From Anthopleura xanthogrammica (lineage: Eukaryota > Cnidaria > Anthozoa > Actiniaria > Actiniidae), in assembly GCA_964019055.1 (NCBI GenBank), contig OZ025217.1, forward strand, positions 9,871,755 through 9,935,754: DNA of 64,000 nucleotides. The letters are read 5' to 3'. Below, piece by piece: positions 43,701 to 55,837 of the stretch. The number at the start of each line of letters is the position of its first letter. The first letter of the stretch is position 1. Under the pieces are notes generated by a model, which saw only the letters and a list, made by a program, of their open reading frames with translations, made no database searches and was not told where the DNA came from. Made by a program: the position numbers and the translations under genes.

Positions 43701-46541
43701 AGTGTTCAAAGAAAAGAAAAAAATCATTTTTACATTTTTTTTCCTACTGTTTACCGTTACTATTATAAGCCTTCATCAAATGACAACAAAATTCTCAGAA
43801 CCTAAAAATTATTAAAACATTTTTCAAAAAAATTTTTGAGCTCCATGCAGTTGTTAAGTTTCGAAAAAAATATAGAATTCTTTCCTGGTGGCAGGCTAAG
43901 TTTCTTTTTTTTTTTTCTTTTGCTGGATTGGCAGTCGCAGTGAGAAGAGAAAGAGAGCCTACCAACAGGGAGATACGAGTCATAATACTTTGAACTAAAC
44001 ATTTAGCTTTCAAACATTTAATAACAAAGTTTATGACAACTAGATTACTTGTTCTCGACGTTTCGATAACTGACAAAAGAACAAAATATACTCGTATTTC
44101 ATTGTTGTTAAACAATAGTTGTAGTCGAGTCATAATTTCAGCATACGTAAGTGTTGTGCATTGGTATTGTCCAACTTGTTGTTAATCACAACAATGAAAT
44201 ACGAGTATCTTTTGTTCAAATTCTAAAGATGTTTAAATTTCGTACAATCTTTGATGCACCTATTGTTCTTAAAGCGCACGAAGTCGAAATTCGAGCGTAG
44301 GACCCATTATGGCGACCATCACAAGCCAAAGTAAAGAGTCAGAAGCGAATATATTAGGGAAGAAAATATCTTCTAGCAATCACGTTTTAGAAAGAATGCT
44401 ACTTTGAGCGTACTGGAGAGAAGCATTGGCATGTGTACTTTGATTCTGTCGTGAAATTATGGCCGTAGCTTAATTTTTCTTAGATCTATTGAGCTCCGAG
44501 TAGAGGTTGGTGTCTGCGTGAGTGTGCAGCCTTTGGATTTTCTTTAGTAGGGGAATCAAAATGACGATGACTCCGTAAAAACGCTCTCAAATGGCTTCAA
44601 AATCGACCAGACATCAAAACATTTACCAAGCTATCAAGGTAAGTCATTTTTATTCATAAAAGTACCAATTTTAAATATTACAAAATATTACCGTAAATAT
44701 TCATCACAACACTACAGAATAAGAGCTTGGGCTGCCTGTGCTCAGACTCGTAATTAAAGTTTCATAAAATATAAATTACAGTGTCAAGAATTAGAAAAGA
44801 AACTGAATAAGATAAGAGAAGAAAAATAAACAGTTCATTAACAGGCTTGTGCGACCAAAACGCCTCTTCATGACGTGTAATATTGTAAAACGCAAATAAA
44901 ACCAGCACCTTTTGGCATATTTTTTTTAATAATTCTGTCTGTTCCGAAATTTCATTATATAGTGACAACCTGCCCAACTGAAACAGCATGATGGCAGGTA
45001 AGGAACAACTAGATGACCTAATGTCAACGTGATGTCACATCAAAAGTGAGCCTTGCATGGTTTCCAATAAGAACATTCTTAATTGCATTTTTGTTACTAA
45101 AAATAGATATTGCAAAGCATTGTGGGATCGAAATGCGGACAAACATTGTAAACGAGACTTAGTTTACAGGGAAAAAAGATCAATATCAGTCGAAAACCAT
45201 AGTTTTCCATGAATTAGAAACAACAAGACAAGAAAACATTGTTGCAGCATATTAGCATGTGTTTTGGGTTCGGCTTGTCCGCATTTCAACCCCATAATGC
45301 ATCATCGTGACGTCATCCGTGGAAAGCGCTATTGGGGTGCAACCACGTGACTCAAAATCTCTTGAGATATAGAGGATATTACATGGGCGCGCGGAGATAC
45401 GAATTTTATCTTCAAGTGTTGAAAAGATCTCTCACGAGTGAGCGCAGCGAACGAGATAAAATTCGTATCTCCAAGCACCCATGTAATCTTCTGTTTATTA
45501 AATAATTATCAATGGAAAAGAAAAGAAAGCTTTTTCGAGCTTTTTTCTGCCATAAGAAGTATGTAACCATAGTGATGTTAACAAAAATAACAAAAATAAG
45601 ATGTTATTTTCACATTTGAAAATATCACATATCTAGATCTGAAATAGAGAAATATAGGTATTTCATTGATAATCATTTAATAAATATATATAATAACAAT
45701 GAAACAGCCGCCATCTTGGTTGACATAACAAGAGAATTTTAATCGACATGGCGCGGCTGTAATAACATAACATGCACCCCAAGAATTAACATGAAAAAAG
45801 ATCAGCTTTTTTCGCTGTTCAAGTTTAAGTGGAAAAGAAAATCCAGTAAACCTTATAGATTATTTTTTTTAAATTTTACGATATTTTGGCAAGCAGAACT
45901 TGCGCTTTTGTTGTTCATGGCGTTTGCAAAACACTAAATTTTTACTGCACAAATTTATTGTTTATTTGCCAAAAAATATGGTTCAAGTATTTTTGCAATT
46001 AAGAATATATTTTAACTAGTTTCATTTATATATCTATTTAGGATAATAACTTGTATAGGTAAATGTATATCGCATTTTTTTCATCACAAGAATATTTTGA
46101 ATATATATTTTTTTAGTTTTGTTTTGTCTTAGAAAATCAATTTAATATTTTATACGATTCTGCAAGACTTAATTTGCAAATGGCAACTGCTTCTAGTGTT
46201 CGGAAGGTGTTTGATCTCAGCAGTTGAAGACCGGTTTTCGCATTTGATAATTCAAATTTGAACTTAGAAGGCAGGTGTGTTTATTCACAGCAAGGATAAG
46301 ACAAAGAGTTTTCTATGTGATCAAATATAACGCTTTATCAGTCACTTCATTGATAGGCTGTTATCAATAAAACGTAAATAATAATGCTAAGTCTTGACTA
46401 AGCCTTTTCTCGTCCATTTGTTTTGTAAAAAAAAGTATTTTGAACTCAATAATCTCTCACCAGATGTAATGTGAATGTTTGACTATTGGATCATTGGATA
46501 GAGCCGTTAAAAAAAGCATATATTGAATTGGTGTTTTCAAA
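40740..46541. other. Gene-poor A+T-rich region between the mucin-like gene and the GPCR
   Basis: No convincing coding exon was found. The missing 5' exon(s) of the mucin-like gene should lie in its left part. It contains a tandem triplication (42323-42712), foldback sequences at about 44040-44220 and 45355-45490, and a possible 5' exon ending at 44639 (caag then gtaagt; it includes ATGGCTTCAAAATCG) that might belong to the GPCR transcript. The sequence at 45600-45690 resembles 15820-15910. Confidence 0.5.
42323..42712. repeat. About 145-bp tandem triplication
   Basis: Three copies of 'gcatagtgaattgcagctcgagtcatcgtggtaaattataacgag...cttctagaaccaggctaaaccaacatgctttacctattgt' start near 42323, 42465 and 42612. 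The second has a short internal duplication (aaccaggctaaaccaggctaaacc). No coding frame spans them. Confidence 0.85.
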
Positions 46542-47471
46542 ATGCAGAACTTCTCGGAACACTTTACAACGACCGCTTCTTCATTGAGTACTGAAACACC
46601 AATGTATTCTCACTACAGAAACCTAATCCTCGCGATAATATCGATCAATGGAGTGATGTCCTTCGTGTCAAGTGTTTTGAATTTCATGGTTATCCTTACT
46701 TTTGCAAAAACGCCTTTACTACGAGAAAAACCTTCGAATATTCTTATTCTTGGTCTAGCTGTCTCTGATTTTGGCGTGGGAATCCTAACTCAACCACTTT
46801 TTTGTGTTCTAAAGTTTGTCGAACTCAAAGACGATTTTCGCTTGACAGATACTATTGAAACTATTTTTCTTTGCTCATGTTATGTTTTAACCACAGTTTC
46901 GTTCCTGACTCTTACAGCTATTACAGTAGATCGATTCCTGGCCATCAAGCTTCATCTACGATACAACGAGCTCGTAACAACGAAACGTTATAGCATCACC
47001 CTCGTCGTAATTTGGATTGTCTGCTCATTTAACAGTGCCCTGAAAGACTTTTACGAAGTCCAAATATTTTTCAACATCTTAACGGCTATTCTTTGCAGCA
47101 TATTAATCCTCAATCTATATCTCCTTTTCAAGATCTCTCGAATTGTTCGAAGCCACTCACTTCAAATCCAAGCTCAAGAACAGTCAGTTGAACAATTTAT
47201 AGACATTCCCAGATACAAGAAGTCTGTGAATACAATATATTATGTAGTTGGAGCTTTTGTATTGTGCTATGCTCTTTACATTGTAAAAATGATTGGTCTA
47301 AATTTCGAGTCGTCTAAGACACAGGCTATGGAAGTATTAATCGCGCTGGCTATAACGATAGTAATGCTAAATAGTGTTATAAATCCTATCATTTACTGCT
47401 GGAGAATCGAAGAAATGCGCTTAGCTGCTAAGAAAATCATCCGTGGAATATGCAGAGGAAGCGAAAACTAG
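46542..47471 (+). CDS. Rhodopsin-like (class A) G protein-coupled receptor, orphan, intronless
   Basis: 309 residues, a complete single-exon frame. The N terminus is short with an NFS glycosylation sequon at residues 3-5. Seven hydrophobic segments are visible. Class A landmarks: N47 in TM1 (SVLNFMVI), D76 in LAVSD of TM2, the TM3 end D130-R131-F132 in place of DRY, and NPIIY at 281-285 in TM7. TM6 lacks the CWxP motif (it reads FVLCYALY), and extracellular loop 2 is very short with no obvious disulfide cysteine. These features resemble the large cnidarian families often labelled melanocortin- or adenosine-receptor-like; the ligand is unknown. The C-terminal tail is short and basic. The ATG at 46542 is the first in frame before TM1. 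Confidence 0.9.
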   Translation: MQNFSEHFTTTASSLSTETPMYSHYRNLILAIISINGVMSFVSSVLNFMVILTFAKTPLLREKPSNILILGLAVSDFGVGILTQPLFCVLKFVELKDDFRLTDTIETIFLCSCYVLTTVSFLTLTAITVDRFLAIKLHLRYNELVTTKRYSITLVVIWIVCSFNSALKDFYEVQIFFNILTAILCSILILNLYLLFKISRIVRSHSLQIQAQEQSVEQFIDIPRYKKSVNTIYYVVGAFVLCYALYIVKMIGLNFESSKTQAMEVLIALAITIVMLNSVINPIIYCWRIEEMRLAAKKIIRGICRGSEN

Positions 47472-48352
<881 letters not shown>

Positions 48353-51300
48353 ATGGCGGACGTCCCTTCGTTCGTCCCACGAGCAGTGCAAAGAAAAGAC
48401 GGTAAAAACAACATTAAATCCTCTCTAAAAAGAAAGACAACATATCAAACGAACCAAGAAAAAAGTAAAGTACATATTGTAGACCTAAGAGAAAAATCTA
48501 ACGATCTAGACAGCATTCCTATTCCTGATAAAGTTTCAAACGAAAATAAGCTTACGAATAATTCAGAACGAGATGATGATGATGAAGAAGAAGAAACTGT
48601 GTCCTACAGTAAAAATCAAAGATGGCCAGACCACGATGAACCTGTTTGTGTTGTCTGTGGACGATATGGAGCCTACATTTGTGACGAAACAGAAAAAGAC
48701 GTTTGTAGCTTGGAATGCAAAGCAAAGCATTTAAAAACATTGTCAATACCACTGAAAACATTAACTTCTTTTCCAAAAAATGCTCAAAATGAAACTAGGA
48801 ATGTGTCTCGTCTGTCTACTTCGTCGAACATGGAATTAAATTTTAATGAAAATTATGTTGGAACAGATGATTTGTCTTTCCAAAATTATGTTTACAAAGA
48901 ACATCTTACAATATCTAGCTTGAGTGAACCTCAAGTTCAACACTTGTTAAAGCGTTTAGAAATTCAAAGAAAAGGAAATAACGTGCCCAATCCGATTCTG
49001 GAGTTTTTCCATTGTCAGTTTAGTGAACAGCTTTCTGAGAATATTACTAAGTGTGGTTATTTTTCACCTACTCCGATACAAATGCAGTTGATTCCAGTGG
49101 CATTGAGTGGTAGGGATGTCATTGCTTGTGCACAGACAGGATCTGGTAAAACTGCTGCATTCTTGTTACCTATGATAGCCAGGATTCATAGTATTACAGG
49201 TAAATCCAGTTTAAAAAAAGCATCATCATCATACTCATGGTTTACACAATTATTATTGTAAATTTGGTGTCTCATAATGGCCCGTGTTTAGTATAACAGG
49301 TTAAACAAAATTTAATAACCCCAAATTCCCAGTATGACGTCGGCAGTCATTAACATGTTGGAAGTACTGTTTAAAACTTTATAACTTTAAGAAGCACCAC
49401 TCAAATAATTATTTCACCATTCCACTATTCACTTCATGTAGAATCAACAGGGCTTGAAATAATGATTGGTTAGTCACTGGTCATGGTGACTGGCCAAATT
49501 AGTTTTAGCTTCGTCGTATCCCATTCCAGGTTCAATGTTACTGGTCAAAATGACTGGCAAGGCAAAGATTTGACCAGACAAGTTCCAATTCTGGCCAGAG
49601 AATGTCCAATGACTAGCCATTTTTCACGCCCTGAATCAATACTGAAAGTATTGAAAATGTCTCAGGCATTATGGGCATTTTAAACATGGCTGCCATGTCC
49701 AACTATACTAGAAACTGTAGCTAATTTGGTTTTCATATGTAATTTGAACAGATAAGTTATTACCAAAGAATGCATTACTACGGACACCCCTTGGGCTAGT
49801 CCTAGCACCAACACGTGAATTATGTATGCAAATAGAAGACCAAGCTAAAGAATTCATGCAAGGCTTAACTAACATGAGAACAGCATTGCTTGTTGGTGGG
49901 ATGCCCTTACCTCCACAAATTCATCGTATTCAGGTATGTATAATTTGTAAAACTGTTGCTCATTGTCCAGTGACACATTGCATTCACCTATTGTGTCATA
50001 TTCATTACCTGCAATAAAAATCAACTTCTAAATTCCAATTTGATCATGGAACGAGGGCCACAGGTTTGTTAGCCACTGGCTATTTAGTGCTACCCTCATA
50101 AAAACAAGGACGTTTTTTTTTTTTTTTTTTTTTTAATAACCTTCAAATTTTATTGATACCCTCTGGGCTAGATCAAAATCAGGGCACAACTAACTCACAG
50201 ATAAGGGTTGTGGAAATACTGTGATAGGTGTTGTGGAGGGAGGAAAATAATAAAAATTGAATCAAGGGAGAGACCACAATAGGCCATTTCAGAAACGAGC
50301 AAGGGACTGGGGACAAGTTTTGAATTTTAATCTAATTAGCAAAAAAGTTTTATCATTTGAAAGAGCATCACAAGATTAGTAGGTCTAGCAGATTTGAACA
50401 GGTTTAAATGGAAAGAAACAGAGTTACAAGCTTTCAAATGTATTAAAAATTTACAAAGAATGTATAGTTACAGGGGACCAGCGTCCCCCTAACCATACAT
50501 TCTTTGTAAATTTTTGACACATTTCAGAGCTTCTTACTCTGGTTCATGTCATTCAAACCTGTTCAAATTTGCTACACTTACTAATATTGTGATGTTCTTT
50601 CAAATTACAATTACTAATTAGATTAAAATTCAAAACTCATCCCCAGTCCCTTGCTCGTTTCTGAAATGGCCTATTGTTTCTCCAATGTGATGAATAGTAT
50701 TCATGATGATCATTGAAGGATAACATGCAAGCTATTGTATTTATGCCCCTCAAAGTCGAGAACAAGACTTTGTGTAGATCAGACTCAATCTACAGTGTAA
50801 ATTGAATTACATTTGCTATGCTTATCACTTGAGTGAGAAACAGGAATGTTTAGAGACATGAGTTTGGTCGTGACAATGTTGTTGGGGGCAACGGCATAAG
50901 GTAACAATAAAAGAGCGGCAAGTGAAGTAAGCCTCAACCAATCAGAAACTTCTGTTCCCAGACTCATAAAGAGATGCTCATGTGCCTTTCTGATCACCTT
51001 GTGCTGTTGCCCCTAACAACATTGTACTTTTGACGGTAAGACTTATGTCAGTCTCTAAATTCTCTCCTTTCTCACTCAAGTGATAAGCGTAGTATTAATT
51101 ATATTGCTTTTTGTTACTTGTTAACAATTAATGAATTGAAATTCTACAGATGGGAGTACAAATTGTTGTAGCTACAACAGGGAGGTTGCTGGAGATTCTG
51201 TCAAAGATCAATCTAGACTTGTCTAATGTGAAGTGTTTGGTGATTGATGAAGTGGACAGCATGTTTCAACTGGGTTTTGAACAACAGGTAAAGTCTGACC

Positions 51301-54300
51301 ATCTTATATCAATTTATTATCCATCCCATTCTATACATGAATTCACCCATTGATCCATACATCTAATCATCCATCCATCTATTCAATCCCATCTTAATCT
51401 TCCAAACATCCATCCAATCCAATCCCATCCTATTCATTCCATCCTATTCTTCCTTCAGCATTTATCTTATCTCATCCTGTTCATGCATGTACCTATACAT
51501 CCATCCCATCCATGTATCTATCAAATGAATGCAATTCTACTCATCTATCCATCCTTGTGTCTCAGTATCCACCCATCCATCCACCAACCCACCCATCCAT
51601 CCATCCTCCTGGCCATCCATTTACCCATTCCCCCAGCCATTCATTCTGTTACTCATTTCAAATCAAAATCCAAACTCTCATCCAATTTACGTAAGGAAAA
51701 CCAAAACCATTCCACTTTTTCAAATTTACCTCAGGTTCAACAAATCTTAGAGAAACTAAATGACACCAAACAGACAGTGATGACATCGGCTACAATCCCT
51801 CCCAATGTAGAAAGTATGGCAAGTAAACTGCTACAAGACCCTGTGTTTATATCTGTGGGCAACCCAAATGCACCCACACAGGCTGTCAAACAATTGGTCC
51901 TCTGGGTGGAAGAGAACTCCAAGAAAAGACACTTGTTTTCTATTCTGAAGGATCCAAAGCACTACAGGCCTCCAGTGGTTGTGTTTGTTGATTCTAAGAT
52001 AGGAGCAGACATGTTGGCTGAGGCAATAGAAAAGGTTTGTTTGAGGAAAGTGAATATATGTATGAAAAAAGGTGTCACTGCAATTTTGCATGATGAGAGA
52101 TTACATTTCCCAAAGGAGAAAATTTCTACTCTTATGCCCAAAATGATGACCATCAATGGATTTCCATATTTGACAGACACTTGCTTCAGCTACAGTTTGA
52201 ACATGGCTTAGTGTACAATAGTCCCCTTCACTGTTCCCTGTGCCATATTGAAAGATAACCATGTCTTTGCATCGAAGGGAGGCCAACAGTGAGTTTGCAA
52301 TGATAGAGACCTTTTTTAACACTTTAGACAATTATTCACATGTCTCTATCATTGCAAGCTCACCGTTTGTCTCGCTTTGTCTCGCTCTCGATTACCTTTC
52401 TAGATGGCATAGGTAAGGTAAAGGTAAAAAGGTAAAGCCAATATTTTACTTACAGGGAACTGTCTTCTTTCGGTCTTCCTTATATATACCCATATTCTTT
52501 TGTTTATTAACATGCAATATATTCCTCCTACTTCAATACCTGATAGTATAGACCTCTTTCACGTGACGTCAAAGCAGCTCAATTTGGAGGACAAAACAAA
52601 AGAATTTAAATCTCCTGAGAACTGGAACCTATTGTTTTGTCTTCCAAATTAAGCTGCAAGGGATCTATATACTGATCTTGAGTCCACCCTGAAAACTGTA
52701 ATTATTTAATTCTGTTCTTTTTATCCCAGATGTGCAACATCCCTTGTGTAGCCATGCATGGGGACAAGAAACAAGAAGAAAGAACACAAATACTACAGTC
52801 TTTCATAGGTGGGGAGTATCCTGTTATTGTCTGTACTGGAGTTTTAGGAAGAGGTGTGGATCTTCTCAACGTCAAACAGGTGGAGTTCTATGATGTTTGT
52901 CGAGTGAGATGGCGAGGATTACCCTCGTCCCAGTTCTCCTTTCTAAGAAATATTACATGTGTCAGATCGTTAATTGAACTCTTTACCTAAGATGTATTAT
53001 TATATTGCAAGGTAATTTCACGCGCTATGATTGGTCAATTTGCGGTCCATAACTTACGTTACGGACCGAAAATCAAAATTGTCTCTCCTAGCCTTGCCAT
53101 ATAATAAATATCTTATTAACCTCGTTTGGTCGGTCCGTACCGTAAGCTGGATCCTCGTTTATTCCACTTTTTTTATGGCCCGCGCGCTACTCGCTTAGGC
53201 CATAACGCAGTGGAAAAAACTCGGTCCATAACTTACGGTACGGACCTCAAACTCGGTTAATAAGAGCTACATATTTTCCCATTTTAGAACGTGTGTTATT
53301 CCCTTGAGAATAAGATTTTTTGCATGAGTTATGTTCATTTGTCTTCTCACTGATGCACATTTGGAATTTAGTGGATGAACAGTTACTCTGTAGAAATGCC
53401 ACTGTTAAATTCCATTTATTTTTCCACGTATATAGACCAAATGCCAATATGGCCGCCATTGACTTTCAGAAATAGAAACCTAATCTTAAAAATAAGCACC
53501 ACCATCAGAAAGAGCAAGCAGAAATATGTATTTTTGGAAAGTTTCATTGGTATGAATAGAATTCAAGTGAAACTATTTCGAATCAAAATTACAGAGATTT
53601 GTATGTGTTCAGTGATCTGTTTCCCCTGTTGTGATGTTTTTCACATTTTCAAAAATTATCATAACTTCTCAAGAATTTATTATTTTTGTCTCAAACTTTC
53701 TAATTTTGTTGATGTCATTCTAATCTATAATTTTAACGTAGTGGTCAACTAAAATATGAATTTAAGAAATTATGATAATGAAGTGGCGGCCATATTGGCA
53801 TTCGGTCAATAGAGAATGGCATTCGGTCAATAGAGAATGGCAAATGGTCTGAAATGGGAAAACATTACGTCCAAGGTAAAAAGATCTATTGCAGTTTCGT
53901 ATAACAACAATGATTTTTATCTTCTAAAAACGAACCAAAAACACCCAACCCATTATCAACTTCAACATTTAATACCTGTATTTTTAGCTTTTTTGATTAG
54001 TATTGTTCTTGTTACTCAACAGGTTATCAACTTCGACATGCCTGCTTCAATCGAAGAATACATCCATCAAGTAGGTAGAGCAGGAAGACTAGGGACCAGC
54101 GGCTGGGCAATAACCTTCATCAACAACCAAAACAAAAACTTATTTTTAGACTTGTTTGAAACCCTTAGTCCTTTAGCGGTCTCTTTACCTAGCGAGCTGA
54201 CAAATTCGTTTTATGTGAAGCAACAAAAGGAACGAAAGAAGCAAAAGGTGAAACAGAAGGAGAAAGATGAAATAGTTCATCAGGGAAATTTGATGGACAT

Positions 54301-54337
54301 GTTGAAGAAAAGTACGGAAAGAAGGAAAAGAAGATAA
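48353..54337 (+). CDS. DDX59: Probable ATP-dependent RNA helicase DDX59 (HIT zinc finger + DEAD-box), complete
   Basis: Six exons: 48353-49199, 49752-49933, 51150-51287, 51735-52034, 52730-52879, 54023-54337; 643 residues plus stop, close to vertebrate DDX59. The HIT-type zinc finger is at residues about 99-126 ([23 protein letters not shown]). The helicase core has the Q motif GYFSPTPIQ, motif I AQTGSGKT, motif Ia APTREL, GG (LLVGG), SAT (TSATIP), [19 protein letters not shown] and motif [12 protein letters not shown]. Two motifs deviate: TTGR in place of TPGR (motif Ib) and DEVD in place of DEAD (motif II). The C terminus is Lys/Glu-rich with NLMDMLKK, as in the family. The start at 48353 (aaaATGGCGGACG) follows the microsatellite. 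In mammals DDX59 is linked to Hedgehog signalling and oro-facial-digital syndrome; the role here is inferred. Confidence 0.95.
50280..50673. mobile_element. Foldback MITE with TA ends (DDX59 intron 2)
   Basis: 'taggccatttcagaaacgagcaagggactgggg' and 'ccccagtcccttgctcgtttctgaaatggccta' are exact complements. The centre is 'ggggaccagcgtccccc'. It is inserted beside a SINE-like fragment (caagggagagacc at about 50262). Confidence 0.85.
50816..51092. mobile_element. Foldback MITE (DDX59 intron 2)
   Basis: Left arm 'ctatgcttatcacttgagtgagaaa' and right arm 'tttctcactcaagtgataagcgtag' pair. An inner pair 'acaatgttgttgggggcaac' / 'gttgcccctaacaacattgt' confirms a hairpin element. It ends about 58 bases before exon 3. 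Confidence 0.8.
51300..51660. repeat. Degenerate CATC/CCAT-rich tract in DDX59 intron 3
   Basis: Imperfect 'catccatccat' and 'catcccatc' runs fill most of the intron. The open frames here (HPSIHP) are repeat artefacts; the true exon 4 starts at 51735. Confidence 0.85.
52222..52464. mobile_element. 'cccttcacagttccctgcgcc' MITE, diverged copy 3 (DDX59 intron 4)
   Basis: The ends 'gtccccttcactgttccctg' and 'acagggaactgtc' and the inner 'gcaatgatagagac' / 'tctatcattgcaag' pairs match copies 1 and 2. The right arm is rearranged (repeated 'aggtaa'). Confidence 0.7.
52543..52675. mobile_element. 'ctcaatttggaggacaaaac' MITE (DDX59 intron 4)
   Basis: 'tatagacctctttcacgtgacgtcaaagcagctc' and '...agctgcaagggatctata' bound the foldback. 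It lies about 55 bases before exon 5. Confidence 0.75.
53258..53885. mobile_element. 'gaccacgtgtcattcc' MITE split by a second foldback element (DDX59 intron 5)
   Basis: The left half (53258-53390, 'gaacgtgtgttattcccttgagaataag') and right half (53825-53885, 'tggtctgaaatgggaaaacattacgtccaagg') are separated by another inverted-repeat unit. Its ends are 'tatagaccaaatgccaatatggccgcc' (53431) and 'ggcggccatattggcattcggtcaatag' (53784-53811). Confidence 0.75.
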
Positions 54338-54653
54338 CCAATGAAAACAAAATGGTTGAATAACATCGTACAGAATCGATGGACACATCCGAGACTTTTT
54401 CGTTGTGCCAGGAATGCGTAAGCTATTTGTCTGTAAGTTGTCCTACTTTTCCTCTTCCCGCGAATTTTCCCGCGTGCTGCCTTAAACTCGCCCCCACTCT
54501 CCGGGAAGCCGCGCGTCCAAGATGTAGAAAAAGCTGACTCCACTGAGTACTAGTTTGGGGATAAAAGAGGAACGACAGTTAGTCTATCCTAAAATTGAGA
54601 CTGAGAATACACTCGCAGTAACTGATGACGAGAAAGAAGTTTGAATGGGTCAA

Positions 54654-55548
54654 ATGAGTCAATGAGTCATGAGTCAATGAGTCAATGAGTCAAATATGAT
54701 AAATTTCAAAACAAATGTATTCTAATAATCAAAATACAATACATCGGGTACTCGAATCGACTTAATTTCAGCTAAATAGTTTAACAGACCTATTCTTGTA
54801 CATTCACTTGCTTGAATATATTTTTGCATTTTTATACTGAATTATTCATACAAATGTTTACAAACAACGGCAAACATGCGCCCGATAAAATGTTGGACAT
54901 GTAGTCAGAGAAATATAGAGAAAAAAGCTTGATTTAAAGAAGGATGCAACAAGATTGGCTTACCTGGTCAGTACTCGTCCTTTTCGCCATCTTGTACGAC
55001 TGTACGATCGGACAAGAACCGGCTTTTCTACAGGTAACCCAACTACCACAGGAAGCCCAATTAAAAATGGCGTCGGCATTAACTCCATGCTCCATCACAC
55101 AGGTAATTTCAGTAATATTTATAAAGGTATGCAGTCTAAATACATCTGAATGTAGCCTGTATCAGTTGATTACGATGCCAAAATAGATGGAATCACAGAA
55201 AAGTCGATGTTTCCGATTAAAACCTCGAAGAATGTCTCGCTCGGTAGATCTGTCTCGCTCGGTAGGTCTGTTAAACTATTTAGCTGGAATTAAGTCGATT
55301 CGAGTACCCGATGTATTGTATTTTGATTATTAGAATACATTTGTTTTGAAATTTATCATATTTGACTCATTGACTCATTGACTCATTGACTCATTGACTC
55401 ATTGACTCATTGACTCATTGACTCATTGACTCATTGACTCATTGACTCATTGACTCATTGACTCATTGACTCATTGACTCATTGACTCATTGACTCATTG
55501 ACTCATTGACTCATTGACTCATTGACTCATTTGACTCATTTGACTCAT
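54654..55548. mobile_element. Inverted-repeat element with TGACTCAT (AP-1 site) arrays in both arms
   Basis: The left arm (54654-54789) has five copies of ATGAGTCA, then 'aatatgataaatttcaaaacaaatg...gtactcgaatcgacttaattt...aaatagtttaacagac'. The right arm (55268-55548) is its complement and ends in 23 copies of TGACTCAT (21 back to back at 55363-55530, then two with spacers). The inner 480 bases are single copy and include a short frame at 54944-55186 that begins like a signal peptide (MQQDWLTWSVLVLFAILYDC). It lies between the convergent 3' ends of DDX59 and the HNMT-like gene. Confidence 0.85.
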
Positions 55549-55676
55549 AAAACAGGCGTCCTCACTGATGACATTACCCTGGGATCGAAGAGGAGGGATT
55601 GTCGTAAGGAACCTTTACCCAAAAGCCCTCGATATCTAAACAGAAAAAAACAAGGAGAAAAACAAGAAACTAAATA

Positions 55677-55682
55677 TTTATT
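55677..55682 (-). terminator. Candidate polyadenylation signal of the HNMT-like gene
   Basis: TTTATT on the plus strand is AATAAA on the minus strand, about 155 bases beyond the stop codon at 55838. Confidence 0.45.
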
Positions 55683-55837
55683 TTGCTTTATCATTGTGTA
55701 AGAAAAAATAATAATCAGATAACGAACAGTATACAAATTAGTAGATTAACTTGCTTATCGAAATTTGCGAAACAAAACCAATCTTGTACTGTGGAAAGAA
55801 GTTGGAAAAAGGGTCTACGACTGAGAATGTTTCAGTA

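Noticed and set aside
43795..44133. 112-codon minus-strand frame
   Set aside because: Overlaps a foldback sequence and has no recognisable domain or splice partners.
55363..55548. Telomere-like or centromeric satellite
   Set aside because: The octamer TGACTCAT is not a telomere repeat and the array is short, internal and tied to an inverted-repeat element.
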